From: Chlamydiota bacterium | Lineage (GTDB): Bacteria; Chlamydiota; Chlamydiia; Chlamydiales; JABDDJ01 | NCBI GenBank assembly: GCA_013287645.1 | Contig: JABDDJ010000021.1 | Location: forward strand, 1-41,001 | Reading direction: 5' to 3' | DNA: 41,001 nt | Shown here: piece after piece, positions 1 to 7,421 of the stretch | Position numbering within the stretch: position 1 is the stretch's first letter | How the letters are laid out: each line of letters starts with the position of its first letter | Translations under genes and position numbers: made by a program | Notes under the pieces: model-generated | Told to the model about the DNA's origin: nothing | What the model saw: only the letters and a program-made list of their open reading frames with translations | Database searches by the model: none

Positions 1-1
1 T

Positions 2-2164
2 ACGAAACCGCTACCCTCATTACCCGAAACTGCAACTCGAAAGAGATCCTCCTCAGTTTCTCTTTCCACAGATCACGCCACTCCCCGTACAGTATCAGAT
101 GAAACCGCCTCAAAGAACTTACTAAGCTCTGCTTTCCGTGCCCTTAAAAATATGGGATCAAATTCTAGCGGGAAGGAATCTCCCAGAACAGCACGAAAAT
201 CAATGGCTCCTTCTAATGTTCAACAAGCTCTTAATGAAGCAACCAGACCCTCCTCTCGCAGGCTATCTACCGATTATAGTCCCTTTGCTAATGATTATAG
301 CGAAATAGAAGATGATCTTAGCGATAATATCGTAGACAAAACTTGGGATACACCTGAAGCGCAGGCTCGTGGAAAAGTGATCGATTATACATTTAAGGAC
401 CATGAGGGAAACAAATTAGCCACAGAAACAGCAACGCGCATGGAAACAGTCGATTTACTCGAGGGAGAGATAACGTCAAAAAAACAATATCTAGAGCAAA
501 AACTTAACGATTTGAACAGTAGATTGGACAGTCTACCGAAAACAGACCCTAGTAGAGGAAACCTTGAAAATGAAAAAAATGAACTCACTCGAGATATCCT
601 GAACCAAGTTAAACGCTTAGCTAAGCTGAAAGATACTCTTGGGGTCTCACCCGAAAGTGGAAAAATCCATGTCAAATGGGCCTCCACAAATGCAGCAAGA
701 TTAATTTTTAACAATTTTGGCCAGGAAGGTGCAAAAAATAACTACGTTCCTCTCGCTGCCAATATGCGCTATCAAGAGGTTAGAAATGCCGCTGGAGAGA
801 AGATCTCCGGCGTAGTGCGCTCTGCAGCTCTCTCTGACTTCTCAAACGGCGAGACTAATATCCAGGAAATGGAAGATCATTTACAGCTTAGAGATCTATT
901 CAGTAATCTCAATCCCGATCAAAAAGTACTGCAGAGATTACACACCCTCTATGACATAGGCACAAAAACAAAAGAGGGTAATATTACTATCGACCCTAAC
1001 AAGTTGATGAAAGCTGTCCAAACGACCGGTGATCATATCAAGAGTGCTTATCTAGACCTAGCTAAAAATCAAGCTGCTCTACCTGACATAAAATTGCTTA
1101 AAGAAAAGATTGCTGAACGGGGAGAGTACCTTGACAGCATGTTTTTGCAAGAATTGATGACCCACCATTTAGGAAATAAAGAGGGTATCAGTGGAGATAC
1201 AGTACGGATAGCTAAACTTGGTCTAGTAGATACTGAGAGAGGCGCTAACAATGATAAGTCCGGATTATGTCTCGATGAACGTAATCAATGTTTGGATACC
1301 CATGCAGCCTTAAAACGACAAGATGGAAAGACATTGGTTTATGACCTGGATGATGATAAACATGCTTTTATCGATCATAAGTCGGGCGAAGTCCATCTTC
1401 CAAAACAGTGGAGAGCAAGTGGTAGCGGAGAAAGAGCCAAGTTAAAAACGTTTTACGCCAATATTTCAATCGCTGGTAATACTGCTAATAAAGGAGTGCA
1501 AGTAGCTATTAATGAACAGTTTATGAGAGAAATGAAAGAAGAGCTTGCCGTACTTGATAAGTTTTCTTTTGAAGGCACTTTAGAGCCAAAATTAGAGGCA
1601 GCTCTCAAAGAAGCTCTCAATGAAGCCCATTTCCTACACTATCAACTTGCAATAGATTTAGCAGCAGGCAAAGGAGGTCATAAACGCGCTCAGATGATGG
1701 CTCGTTTGCAACAGTTAACTTGTTTTGTCGGAGTGCATTGTTATGGGGGTAAAGACCGCACTGGTTATATTATCGCTGCTCTGACCCAGATGGCTCTGTT
1801 TAGAGAATTAAGCAAAAAGTTCACAGGCAATAAGAGTCTGCTAGATGCTACAGTAGCAAGGTTTGGACGCGAATTATTAAGTCAAGCAAGTGTTGCTTTG
1901 AATATCGTTGCCGATAACACCGGATTTAAAGCTATTAAATTGATGCCATTTACTCTCTCACTCTATCTAGGAACAAGTAAGTCCGATTATATGATCGGCC
2001 TTGCAGACCGCTTATTTGACTATGGAATGTTCATAAGGACCTTTTTACCTGCTGGAGAGGCTGGTGAAGGCGCTGCCTTTACAAAACCTGTAGAAACCAA
2101 GCAGGAATCCCCTAAAATGAGCAGACGCAAATCAATGTCTAGAGACTCTTCCGCAAATCTCTAA
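2..2164 (+). CDS. Putative CX5R phosphatase, possible secreted effector (5' truncated by window)
   Basis: The reading frame is open from base 2, so the true start lies outside the window; the ATG at 152 is only the first one visible. The key motif is HCYGGKDRTG, with catalytic Cys at 1739-1741 and Arg at 1757-1759. This fits the HCX5R P-loop of cysteine-dependent phosphatases. The Lys-Asp before the Arg resembles PTEN (HCKAGKGRTG) and SopB/IpgD (CKSGKDRTG), so a phosphoinositide or protein substrate is possible. Upstream lies a charged, coiled-coil-prone stretch (about 430-640). No signal peptide is visible because the N terminus is missing. Both ends are Ser- and Arg-rich with RRxS-like motifs. 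Type III secretion is an inference from the likely lifestyle; no secretion signal was seen. Substrate and fold outside the motif are unassigned. Confidence 0.72.
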   Translation, partial: TKPLPSLPETATRKRSSSVSLSTDHATPRTVSDETASKNLLSSAFRALKNMGSNSSGKESPRTARKSMAPSNVQQALNEATRPSSRRLSTDYSPFANDYSEIEDDLSDNIVDKTWDTPEAQARGKVIDYTFKDHEGNKLATETATRMETVDLLEGEITSKKQYLEQKLNDLNSRLDSLPKTDPSRGNLENEKNELTRDILNQVKRLAKLKDTLGVSPESGKIHVKWASTNAARLIFNNFGQEGAKNNYVPLAANMRYQEVRNAAGEKISGVVRSAALSDFSNGETNIQEMEDHLQLRDLFSNLNPDQKVLQRLHTLYDIGTKTKEGNITIDPNKLMKAVQTTGDHIKSAYLDLAKNQAALPDIKLLKEKIAERGEYLDSMFLQELMTHHLGNKEGISGDTVRIAKLGLVDTERGANNDKSGLCLDERNQCLDTHAALKRQDGKTLVYDLDDDKHAFIDHKSGEVHLPKQWRASGSGERAKLKTFYANISIAGNTANKGVQVAINEQFMREMKEELAVLDKFSFEGTLEPKLEAALKEALNEAHFLHYQLAIDLAAGKGGHKRAQMMARLQQLTCFVGVHCYGGKDRTGYIIAALTQMALFRELSKKFTGNKSLLDATVARFGRELLSQASVALNIVADNTGFKAIKLMPFTLSLYLGTSKSDYMIGLADRLFDYGMFIRTFLPAGEAGEGAAFTKPVETKQESPKMSRRKSMSRDSSANL

Positions 2165-2226
2165 AAATGAGTTGACTTCATTTAGTTTATAATCCATACT
2201 ATTCTTTAATTAAATAGCCACACAAA

Positions 2227-3216
2227 ATGAAAAAACTAGTTATATTTACTACTCTTTACTTACTATCTTTTAATTTTCTTTTCTCAATAGAGAGTATTGT
2301 TAAAGATATCTATACTGTTCCCAAAGAACGCATGGTTCTATATGCCTCTGAAAAAGCCGTAGGAACTGAAGATGAGAGAGATTTATGGGGCAAGGCAGAA
2401 AAATCAGCCTACGGAGGCTTATTACCTCTCGTTATTTTGGAAGATAACTCCGTTTTTCATTTGCCAAATCCCTATGATGGCTACACAGCATTTGCTGTAG
2501 GAGATCGCGTCAGTTACGTTGATAATATGCTAACAAACCTAACCACGTTAGAAAACGCAAACATTATAGCTAAATATCTTGGTAAGGTAGATCCTGAACC
2601 ACGCGAGCTCTATCATAAGGAATCCTTTCGAGATAGTTATATCTATACCTATGATGATTATGCTGCACCCTTTTACATAAGCCAAATGTATCTTTGGATT
2701 GACGCTTACTTTATGGCTCTGATCCCCCTTTGGCAAAGCAATTATAGCGGGTCTACCCCCTCCCCTAACGAACCATTTATTGTTTTAAATAGCATGATTT
2801 CCTCTTGGAGATCTGGAGATATACTTCTATTTGTAGAAAGTTCTAACAAAAAGAGAGGACCCATCCTCCTGAATACTACTAGAAGAGATGCCTTAAGGAC
2901 TGAAGGCATAGCTGTTGGTGAGAGAGATGAAATAAATCCCAATGCATTGAGCTCAAAAACGTTTCTCGACTATTCGAATTACACTATTCGCTTAAACGAC
3001 AAAACAAAATGGGGTTTGTCGCGACACAAGAGCGACATCAGTGATTGGAATCGCGGAGACGAGATTTGGATATTTCATTTTGATCATTCTATAGAGTACC
3101 ATACGCCCTATTACTGTACTAAACAGCATTATATCGATGCTGTCTTGTTAAACACACAGCCTTTAAAAGAGTATCGCGAATACAAAAACCTTTTCTTTCC
3201 TGTCCAAAAAAAATAA
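2227..3216 (+). CDS. Exported protein of unknown function
   Basis: This 329-residue protein starts with a short basic end and a hydrophobic core (MKKLVIFTTLYLLSFNFLF), a good Sec signal peptide. I do not recognise a family. The mature part is rich in Tyr, Trp and Asp and contains three similar local patterns: FAVGDRVSYV, SWRSGDILLFV and DWNRGDEIWIF. This suggests repeated small beta units. There is one Cys in the mature protein and no membrane segment after the signal. It follows the phosphatase-like gene by 62 bp and precedes the MOMP-like gene by 44 bp on the same strand, so the three could be co-transcribed. A periplasmic or outer-envelope location is inferred. Confidence 0.7.
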   Translation: MKKLVIFTTLYLLSFNFLFSIESIVKDIYTVPKERMVLYASEKAVGTEDERDLWGKAEKSAYGGLLPLVILEDNSVFHLPNPYDGYTAFAVGDRVSYVDNMLTNLTTLENANIIAKYLGKVDPEPRELYHKESFRDSYIYTYDDYAAPFYISQMYLWIDAYFMALIPLWQSNYSGSTPSPNEPFIVLNSMISSWRSGDILLFVESSNKKRGPILLNTTRRDALRTEGIAVGERDEINPNALSSKTFLDYSNYTIRLNDKTKWGLSRHKSDISDWNRGDEIWIFHFDHSIEYHTPYYCTKQHYIDAVLLNTQPLKEYREYKNLFFPVQKK

Positions 3217-3260
3217 GCTTTAGTCTACCTTATAAGTTAAAATTTTAAGGAGGCTTTGGC

Positions 3261-4481
3261 ATGTTTCATCCAAAACAGTTGATATGGCTTTTCGTAAGCA
3301 TTTTGTTTTTTACACAGGTATCTGCTCAAGAAATGTGGGAATTTGATGACTGGTATGAAACTGAATGGTCAGAGATGTGTGAATGGGATGAATACAGCGA
3401 TGCTCCTGGAGGACATTTCTGGTTCGATACAGAGTATCTCTATTGGAAAATTAAAGACTCACCTGTGCCTGTACCGCTAGTGGTCAAAGGTGTTGTAGGA
3501 AGTCCAGCATTTTTTGGAGCTCCTGGCACCTCTGTGAAGATTGGCAAAGAAAATTTTGAACATAATTGGCGTTCCGGTGTCAAGGCTACAATCGGATACT
3601 GGTTTGATGATGAAGAGTGCCTTGGTGCGGACATCAGCTACTTTTTTGTGCCGAATGGTTCAAAATCAAAAAGCACTAGCTCTAATGGACAACTAGGTTC
3701 AGCATTATTAATCATTCCTTTTAACAATGTTCTCACTGGGCGAGAAAACGCAACTGGTTTAGCTATTCCAGGTTCATTTGAAGGCGAGGCAACTTTAAAG
3801 ATTGTCAATAGGATGCAAGGAGCTGAATGCAATGGTTTATTGGGTCTTCCATGCTACTATGGAGTGAATGTAACTGCTTTATTGGGATTCCGCTATTGGA
3901 CATTTAATGAGCATTTAACTTTTACTACAAGTAGCCCATTTATCGCTTTTCCAACAGATGTCTTTAAAACCACTGACAAGTTCGATGTAGACAATAACTT
4001 TTATGGCGGACAACTCGGTTTGTTTTTAGAGTATATTGGCTGCGATTATTTTGTGAGCTTAGAAGGTAAAGTTGCTTTTGGAACTATGTATAGCGAAGTA
4101 TCCATCAATGGTAACTTAGTCACTAATGATTTTACCGGCTTTGGACCTACTTTGACTTTCCCTGGAGGCTATTTTGCCCTACCCACAAATATAGGTACTT
4201 ATAGAACTTCCAAATTTGCAGCTATCCCAGAAGTTAATTTAAACTTCGGATACAGGCTAATGGATTGCTTAGAACTGCAAATAGGATACTCTTTCCTCTA
4301 TGCCAGCAATGTCTTCTGGTCAGGCAAACAGATTGATCGCACTATTAATCCGACACAAGCGCCCTCTTACTCTGGAAATCCAACCGAAACTCTAGCAGGA
4401 GAGGCACGGCCAAAAGCTTTGAAAAAGAGAGATGACCTCTGGGCTCAAGGTCTAAATGCGGGGATTGTCTTCCGCTATTAA
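3261..4481 (+). CDS. MOMP-like outer-membrane beta-barrel (BBP7/Lpg1974-like)
   Basis: 406 residues. A Sec signal peptide (residues 1-22, ending VSAQ) is followed by an unusual acidic and Trp-rich segment (WEFDDWYETEW). Next comes a barrel-like region that opens with HFWFDTEYLYWKIKDSPVPVP, the type of opening seen in the BBP7/Lpg1974 pore-forming family, including a Pro-Leu-Val segment. Alternating aromatic strands continue to a terminal Phe-Arg-Tyr, typical of barrels. Cys residues in the putative turns could allow disulfide cross-linking as in chlamydial envelopes. A strong AAGGAGG Shine-Dalgarno at 3247-3253, seven bases before the ATG, fixes the start. The likely role is a porin or structural outer-membrane protein. 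It is followed by a long palindrome that could terminate it. Confidence 0.8.
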   Translation: MFHPKQLIWLFVSILFFTQVSAQEMWEFDDWYETEWSEMCEWDEYSDAPGGHFWFDTEYLYWKIKDSPVPVPLVVKGVVGSPAFFGAPGTSVKIGKENFEHNWRSGVKATIGYWFDDEECLGADISYFFVPNGSKSKSTSSNGQLGSALLIIPFNNVLTGRENATGLAIPGSFEGEATLKIVNRMQGAECNGLLGLPCYYGVNVTALLGFRYWTFNEHLTFTTSSPFIAFPTDVFKTTDKFDVDNNFYGGQLGLFLEYIGCDYFVSLEGKVAFGTMYSEVSINGNLVTNDFTGFGPTLTFPGGYFALPTNIGTYRTSKFAAIPEVNLNFGYRLMDCLELQIGYSFLYASNVFWSGKQIDRTINPTQAPSYSGNPTETLAGEARPKALKKRDDLWAQGLNAGIVFRY

Positions 4482-4492
4482 ATAAACAAGAT

Positions 4493-4581
4493 TTAACGCA
4501 GAGGCGCAGAGAAACGCAAAGACGCAGAGGAAGAAAAGAATTTTCTCTGCGTCTTTGCGTTCCTCTGCGCCTCTGCGTTAA
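4493..4581. repeat. Long intergenic palindrome, CGCAGAG/CGCAAAG type
   Basis: Two 37-base arms (4493-4529 and 4545-4581) differ at one position and flank a 15-base A/T-rich loop. Each arm is built from iterated CGCAGAG or CGCAAAG heptamers. It lies between the convergent MOMP-like gene (+) and DUF1653 gene (-), where the hairpin could serve as a bidirectional terminator. It belongs to the same family as elements at 7261, 24421, 29765, 36152 and 40411. Confidence 0.93.
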
Positions 4582-4611
4582 GTTTATCTAGTTTACCAGA
4601 TAATTTTTAAT

Positions 4612-4893
4612 CTAACAGCAAGCGCAGGCGGCTTTTTCTAGGACTTTAAATCGGGGTAATTCTACTCCATTGACAAGGACATTTTCTAAAAACATCTTTA
4701 TGGGTCTAATCACAATGGCTCTATCACCAAAACGTTCGCAATTATATAACTTTTGATAGACAACATAGAGTGTATTATCTTCGGTATGTCTTGCCACAGC
4801 CAAGATCTTCATCTGCTTGCCTTTATAGTGCTGCACGATTGAGCCTACCTGTATCTGATCAACAAGTTTTTTTTCTTCTGGAGTTGTTATCAT
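4612..4893 (-). CDS. DUF1653 family protein
   Basis: 93 residues. The pattern VGSIVQHYKGKQMKILAVARH, followed by VVYQKLY, a Met-Phe-Leu-Glu-Asn-Val segment and LPRFKVL, matches the small DUF1653 family (HYKG..Y.vl..arH ... vvY..lY ... mFle.v...g..~pRF). The family is a cytosolic, SH3-like beta protein of unknown function, often 70-90 residues. The C-terminal ACACC is an odd Cys-rich tail not typical of the family. AGGGG lies upstream of the ATG and supports the start. It is preceded on the same strand by the DUF2608 gene with a 53-bp gap. Confidence 0.78.
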   Translation of the reverse strand: MITTPEEKKLVDQIQVGSIVQHYKGKQMKILAVARHTEDNTLYVVYQKLYNCERFGDRAIVIRPIKMFLENVLVNGVELPRFKVLEKAACACC

Positions 4894-4946
4894 TATTCAA
4901 GCCCCTTTGTATGATTTTGTTTTTTGTCCTCGATTTCTAGGAAAAA

Positions 4947-5744
4947 CTACGATGCATCTAAATAAAGTTTTTTACAAGCGTCATCACTTAGCCAAATATC
5001 GTTCTCGATAAAGTAGTCGATTTGAAAGATGGCTTGTTCTAGAATAATCTCGCAGGGTGTCTCTTCAACAGCAGTGTAATGTATACCCACACACTCGATG
5101 CCCATTTTGTCTAAAGCCTCAGTGACTTGCTCAACACGTTCGCGCTCGTCATCTACAAAGAGTACCTTATCTGGATACCAGTTTATTGCATTTAAGAAGT
5201 GCGTTAAAATAATGCCTTTTGGTTGTAAAGAAGTGTAGAGAATTCCCGACCTATAGATCGGTGATTGGCACGGCTCAGCAACTTTTGGCAGCTCCAAAAA
5301 TTGGTGTTCTGAAAAAGGAGAATAAAAGTTAAAGCCGTGTAGCTTCAGCTCTTTGAGACGCCACTCCCCTGGCTGTTGATTTTTACATACGCTACCAAAA
5401 GCGGCTGTGAAAGCTAATGTAGGGATTTTTTTTTCTTGGAGTCCTTGGATTAAATGGACAAATCTCTGGTCGACAATAGAATGAGAGGCTTTTAAACGTA
5501 TGTCTCGATATAGGTCACGCTCAGGATGGTCATTAATGAGTTGATTAAAAAGCAGTTTGGCTTGTGGTCTTAAGATAGCGTCTATGGGAAAAATCAAGGT
5601 ATTATCGACGTCGAATAAGACTAAGGAAAGACAATTTAATTTTTTAGATTCTTGCTCAATGATTTCAAAATTGTTAGTTGTTATGAGTTCACTAGAATAT
5701 AAGCTACTAACAATGAATAACATAAAAATACTGTACCAGCGCAT
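4947..5744 (-). CDS. HAD-superfamily DUF2608 protein, exported
   Basis: 265 residues. An N-terminal hydrophobic stretch (MRWYSIFMLFIVSSLYSS) is a probable signal peptide. HAD motif I is FDVDNTL (Asp nucleophile and second Asp). A Thr-Ala pair near TLAFTAAFG may be motif II, a Lys in the QPKGIIL segment fits motif III, and FVDDERE is motif IV. This order and the exported character fit DUF2608, a family frequent in Legionella and chlamydia-like bacteria. The expected activity is a Mg-dependent phosphohydrolase acting outside the cytoplasm; the substrate is unknown. It is divergent from the cysteine-rich gene at 5813. Confidence 0.78.
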   Translation of the reverse strand: MRWYSIFMLFIVSSLYSSELITTNNFEIIEQESKKLNCLSLVLFDVDNTLIFPIDAILRPQAKLLFNQLINDHPERDLYRDIRLKASHSIVDQRFVHLIQGLQEKKIPTLAFTAAFGSVCKNQQPGEWRLKELKLHGFNFYSPFSEHQFLELPKVAEPCQSPIYRSGILYTSLQPKGIILTHFLNAINWYPDKVLFVDDERERVEQVTEALDKMGIECVGIHYTAVEETPCEIILEQAIFQIDYFIENDIWLSDDACKKLYLDAS

Positions 5745-5785
5745 TTTCTTAAATCCTCATAATGTGTATGAAAGATACTAACAGA

Positions 5786-5791
5786 TATAAT
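5786..5791 (+). promoter_or_regulatory. Candidate -10 box (TATAAT) for the cysteine-rich/VKOR pair
   Basis: A perfect TATAAT lies 21 bases upstream of the ATG at 5813. A start of transcription about 7 bases downstream would leave a leader of about 15 bases. No good -35 hexamer stands 16-18 bases upstream (TGTGTA), so the call is weak. It does argue against translation starting at upstream ATGs such as 5762. Confidence 0.3.
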
Positions 5792-5812
5792 AAATTTTTT
5801 GTAGGTCTAATC

Positions 5813-6421
5813 ATGAACCCCATTAGGTCTGTTTTAGTCTCTTATATCATTCCAGTACTTGCTGCTCTGGCAGTTGTGTATGGCTGCCACCAATCTGAGT
5901 CAAAGGGAAAGGAAAAAGGACATGGTAAGATGTTCCTTTGCAAACAGGAATATGCTCTATGCACTTCGGCATTATGTGTCCCTCAACCCGGAGATCCCAA
6001 AAAAGCGGTCTGTTTCTGTGACGTTCATGAAGGACCTAACTTAGCTACTGTCCCTTGCAATCATGTGCAATCTAGCACTGACAAGCATGGAATTAAAACA
6101 GTATTTTCTACATTTTCCCTAAGACAGATGCATGAAGGCAGAAAAGCGATGAAGTGTCCTGCTGGGACACCATGGACCTGGTGCCTCAACAAACGCTGTA
6201 CAGTTGATCCTTTTAATCATCAAAAAGCTATCTGTGTTTGCGATGTCATGCGTACTAATAGTGAGTGGACAACTTTTGGGGGCCATTGCAACACAGCTAC
6301 CTGTCAGACAAGTTACTGGTCAGGCGCAACTATCGCAGCTGCTGATCAGGGAGCAAAGTTTCTAGTAAAAGAACTTGGCTTAGAAAAAAATCCTATGAAG
6401 TGGTGCGAACATCCTAAATGA
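5813..6421 (+). CDS. Cysteine-rich exported protein with duplicated six-Cys module, putative lipoprotein
   Basis: 202 residues from the chosen ATG, which begins a clear signal sequence (MNPIRSVLVSYIIPVLAALA) ending in VVYGC, a possible lipobox with Cys25. Fourteen further Cys follow. Residues 43-82 and 115-159 repeat one pattern: Cys at 43, 50, 55, 67, 69, 82 and at 115, 124, 129, 141, 143, 159, with identical central spacings of 5, 12 and 2. Two more Cys are at 164 and 198. This suggests two small disulfide-stabilised domains in the periplasm or envelope. The stop overlaps the start of the VKOR-like gene (ATGA), so the two are probably translationally coupled and the neighbour may oxidise this protein. 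No database family is recognised. Confidence 0.8.
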   Translation: MNPIRSVLVSYIIPVLAALAVVYGCHQSESKGKEKGHGKMFLCKQEYALCTSALCVPQPGDPKKAVCFCDVHEGPNLATVPCNHVQSSTDKHGIKTVFSTFSLRQMHEGRKAMKCPAGTPWTWCLNKRCTVDPFNHQKAICVCDVMRTNSEWTTFGGHCNTATCQTSYWSGATIAAADQGAKFLVKELGLEKNPMKWCEHPK

Positions 6422-7257
6422 AGCAACTACGCATCTTGATCCCATTTTTGGGAGCTCTGGCGTTGCTAGCGATGTTCCTGAAGCTGCCTGAGACGCCAAA
6501 TATTTTTAGTTTATTAGGCTGTAAATCATGCTCAATCAGCAGTGATCCCTATCTGCCTTTAGTGGGGGCTGGTTATTTCGCAACTTTGATTTCCATTTCA
6601 TTGCTTTTTCCGACATTTCCAAATAGACAGATCGCCCGCGGAGGGATACTATGGGCAGTGTTGCTTGCAATTGGTTTGACTTATATGAATCTTCCAGGAT
6701 GGTGCTTGGATTGCTTGATTGCGCATGCTTGTAACATTGCTATTTGGTCAATTTGGTTGCTAACACCAACTAAAGAGGCTCCTACAGGGCCTTTGAGAGA
6801 ACGTTTATGCATTACACTATTTGCTCCCATTTCTGTGATGGCGCTATTTAGCTGTTTAAACCTTACCTTTTTGGCTTATGGATTTAAAATTCCTCAAAAC
6901 TATTCTGTCACTACTCTGCAGCCTGGGGATGTAGTGCCTCATTTTAAGGACGCAATAGTGAATTTTGTGTCGCCTAATTGTCCCTATTGTAAGGAGCAGC
7001 TTGCAGTGCTTAATGAGTTAAAAGATAAACTAGGTAATTATCAGCTTGTGAATTTAACTCCAAGGCTACTACCAGAGTTGATTGCTCTCGCTCCAGAGCT
7101 AGAGTGGATGGAAGATAAGGAGGGAGCGCTTCGAGAGCTTTTTAAAGTTTCAGGGTACCCGACACTATTTGTTATCGATAATGAGGGTAAAATCAAAGAG
7201 GTCATCCAGGGCGTTCCAGAGCAGCTGCAGGACCAATTAATTAGTCAACTTATGTAA
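6418..7257 (+). CDS. VKOR-like membrane protein fused to a thioredoxin-like domain
   Basis: 279 residues. About four to five membrane segments occupy residues 1-160, carrying two Cys pairs, CKSC at 35-38 and CLDC at 96-99 at the mouth of a helix followed by IAHACN. This arrangement resembles the shuttle and active-site pairs of bacterial VKOR homologues (ICxxC..H). Residues about 165-279 form a thioredoxin-like fold with CPYC at 188-191 and the cis-Pro segment GYPTLFV. The family passes electrons from substrate thiols through the Trx domain to quinone. The overlapping upstream gene encodes a 15-Cys exported protein, a likely substrate. MauE/DoxX-like alternatives are possible for the membrane part, but the paired Cys favour VKOR. 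Confidence 0.77.
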   Translation: MKQLRILIPFLGALALLAMFLKLPETPNIFSLLGCKSCSISSDPYLPLVGAGYFATLISISLLFPTFPNRQIARGGILWAVLLAIGLTYMNLPGWCLDCLIAHACNIAIWSIWLLTPTKEAPTGPLRERLCITLFAPISVMALFSCLNLTFLAYGFKIPQNYSVTTLQPGDVVPHFKDAIVNFVSPNCPYCKEQLAVLNELKDKLGNYQLVNLTPRLLPELIALAPELEWMEDKEGALRELFKVSGYPTLFVIDNEGKIKEVIQGVPEQLQDQLISQLM

Positions 7258-7260
7258 AAA

Positions 7261-7400
7261 TTATTTAAACGCGAAGTTCGCGAAGAAGGCGAAGATTAAA
7301 CGCAAAGGCGCTAAGTCGCAAAGAAAAATATTTGTTTTCTTTGCGACTTAGCGCCTTTGCGTTTAATCTTCGCTTTCTTCGCGAACTTCGCGTAAAATAA
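7261..7400. repeat. Long intergenic palindrome, composite CGCGAAG/CGCAAAG type
   Basis: Arms at 7261-7327 and 7335-7400 (67 and 66 bases) are nearly identical as reverse complements, with one indel and very few mismatches, around a 7-base loop. The outer half is built of CGCGAAG-TTCGCGAAG-like units and the inner half of CGCAAAG units shared with the other palindromes. It lies between convergent genes (VKOR-Trx + and methyltransferase-like -). Half of this element recurs in decayed form near 13350. Confidence 0.94.
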
Positions 7401-7421
7401 GTTTTGCGTTCGTTGAGTGAA

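Noticed and set aside
2172-2193. TTGACT and TATAAT upstream of the gene at 2227
   Set aside because: The two hexamers are only 10 bases apart, too close for a sigma-70-type promoter.
5762-5812. N-terminal extension of the cysteine-rich protein
   Set aside because: The extra 17 residues would precede the signal peptide and span the candidate -10 box, so the ATG at 5813 is preferred.
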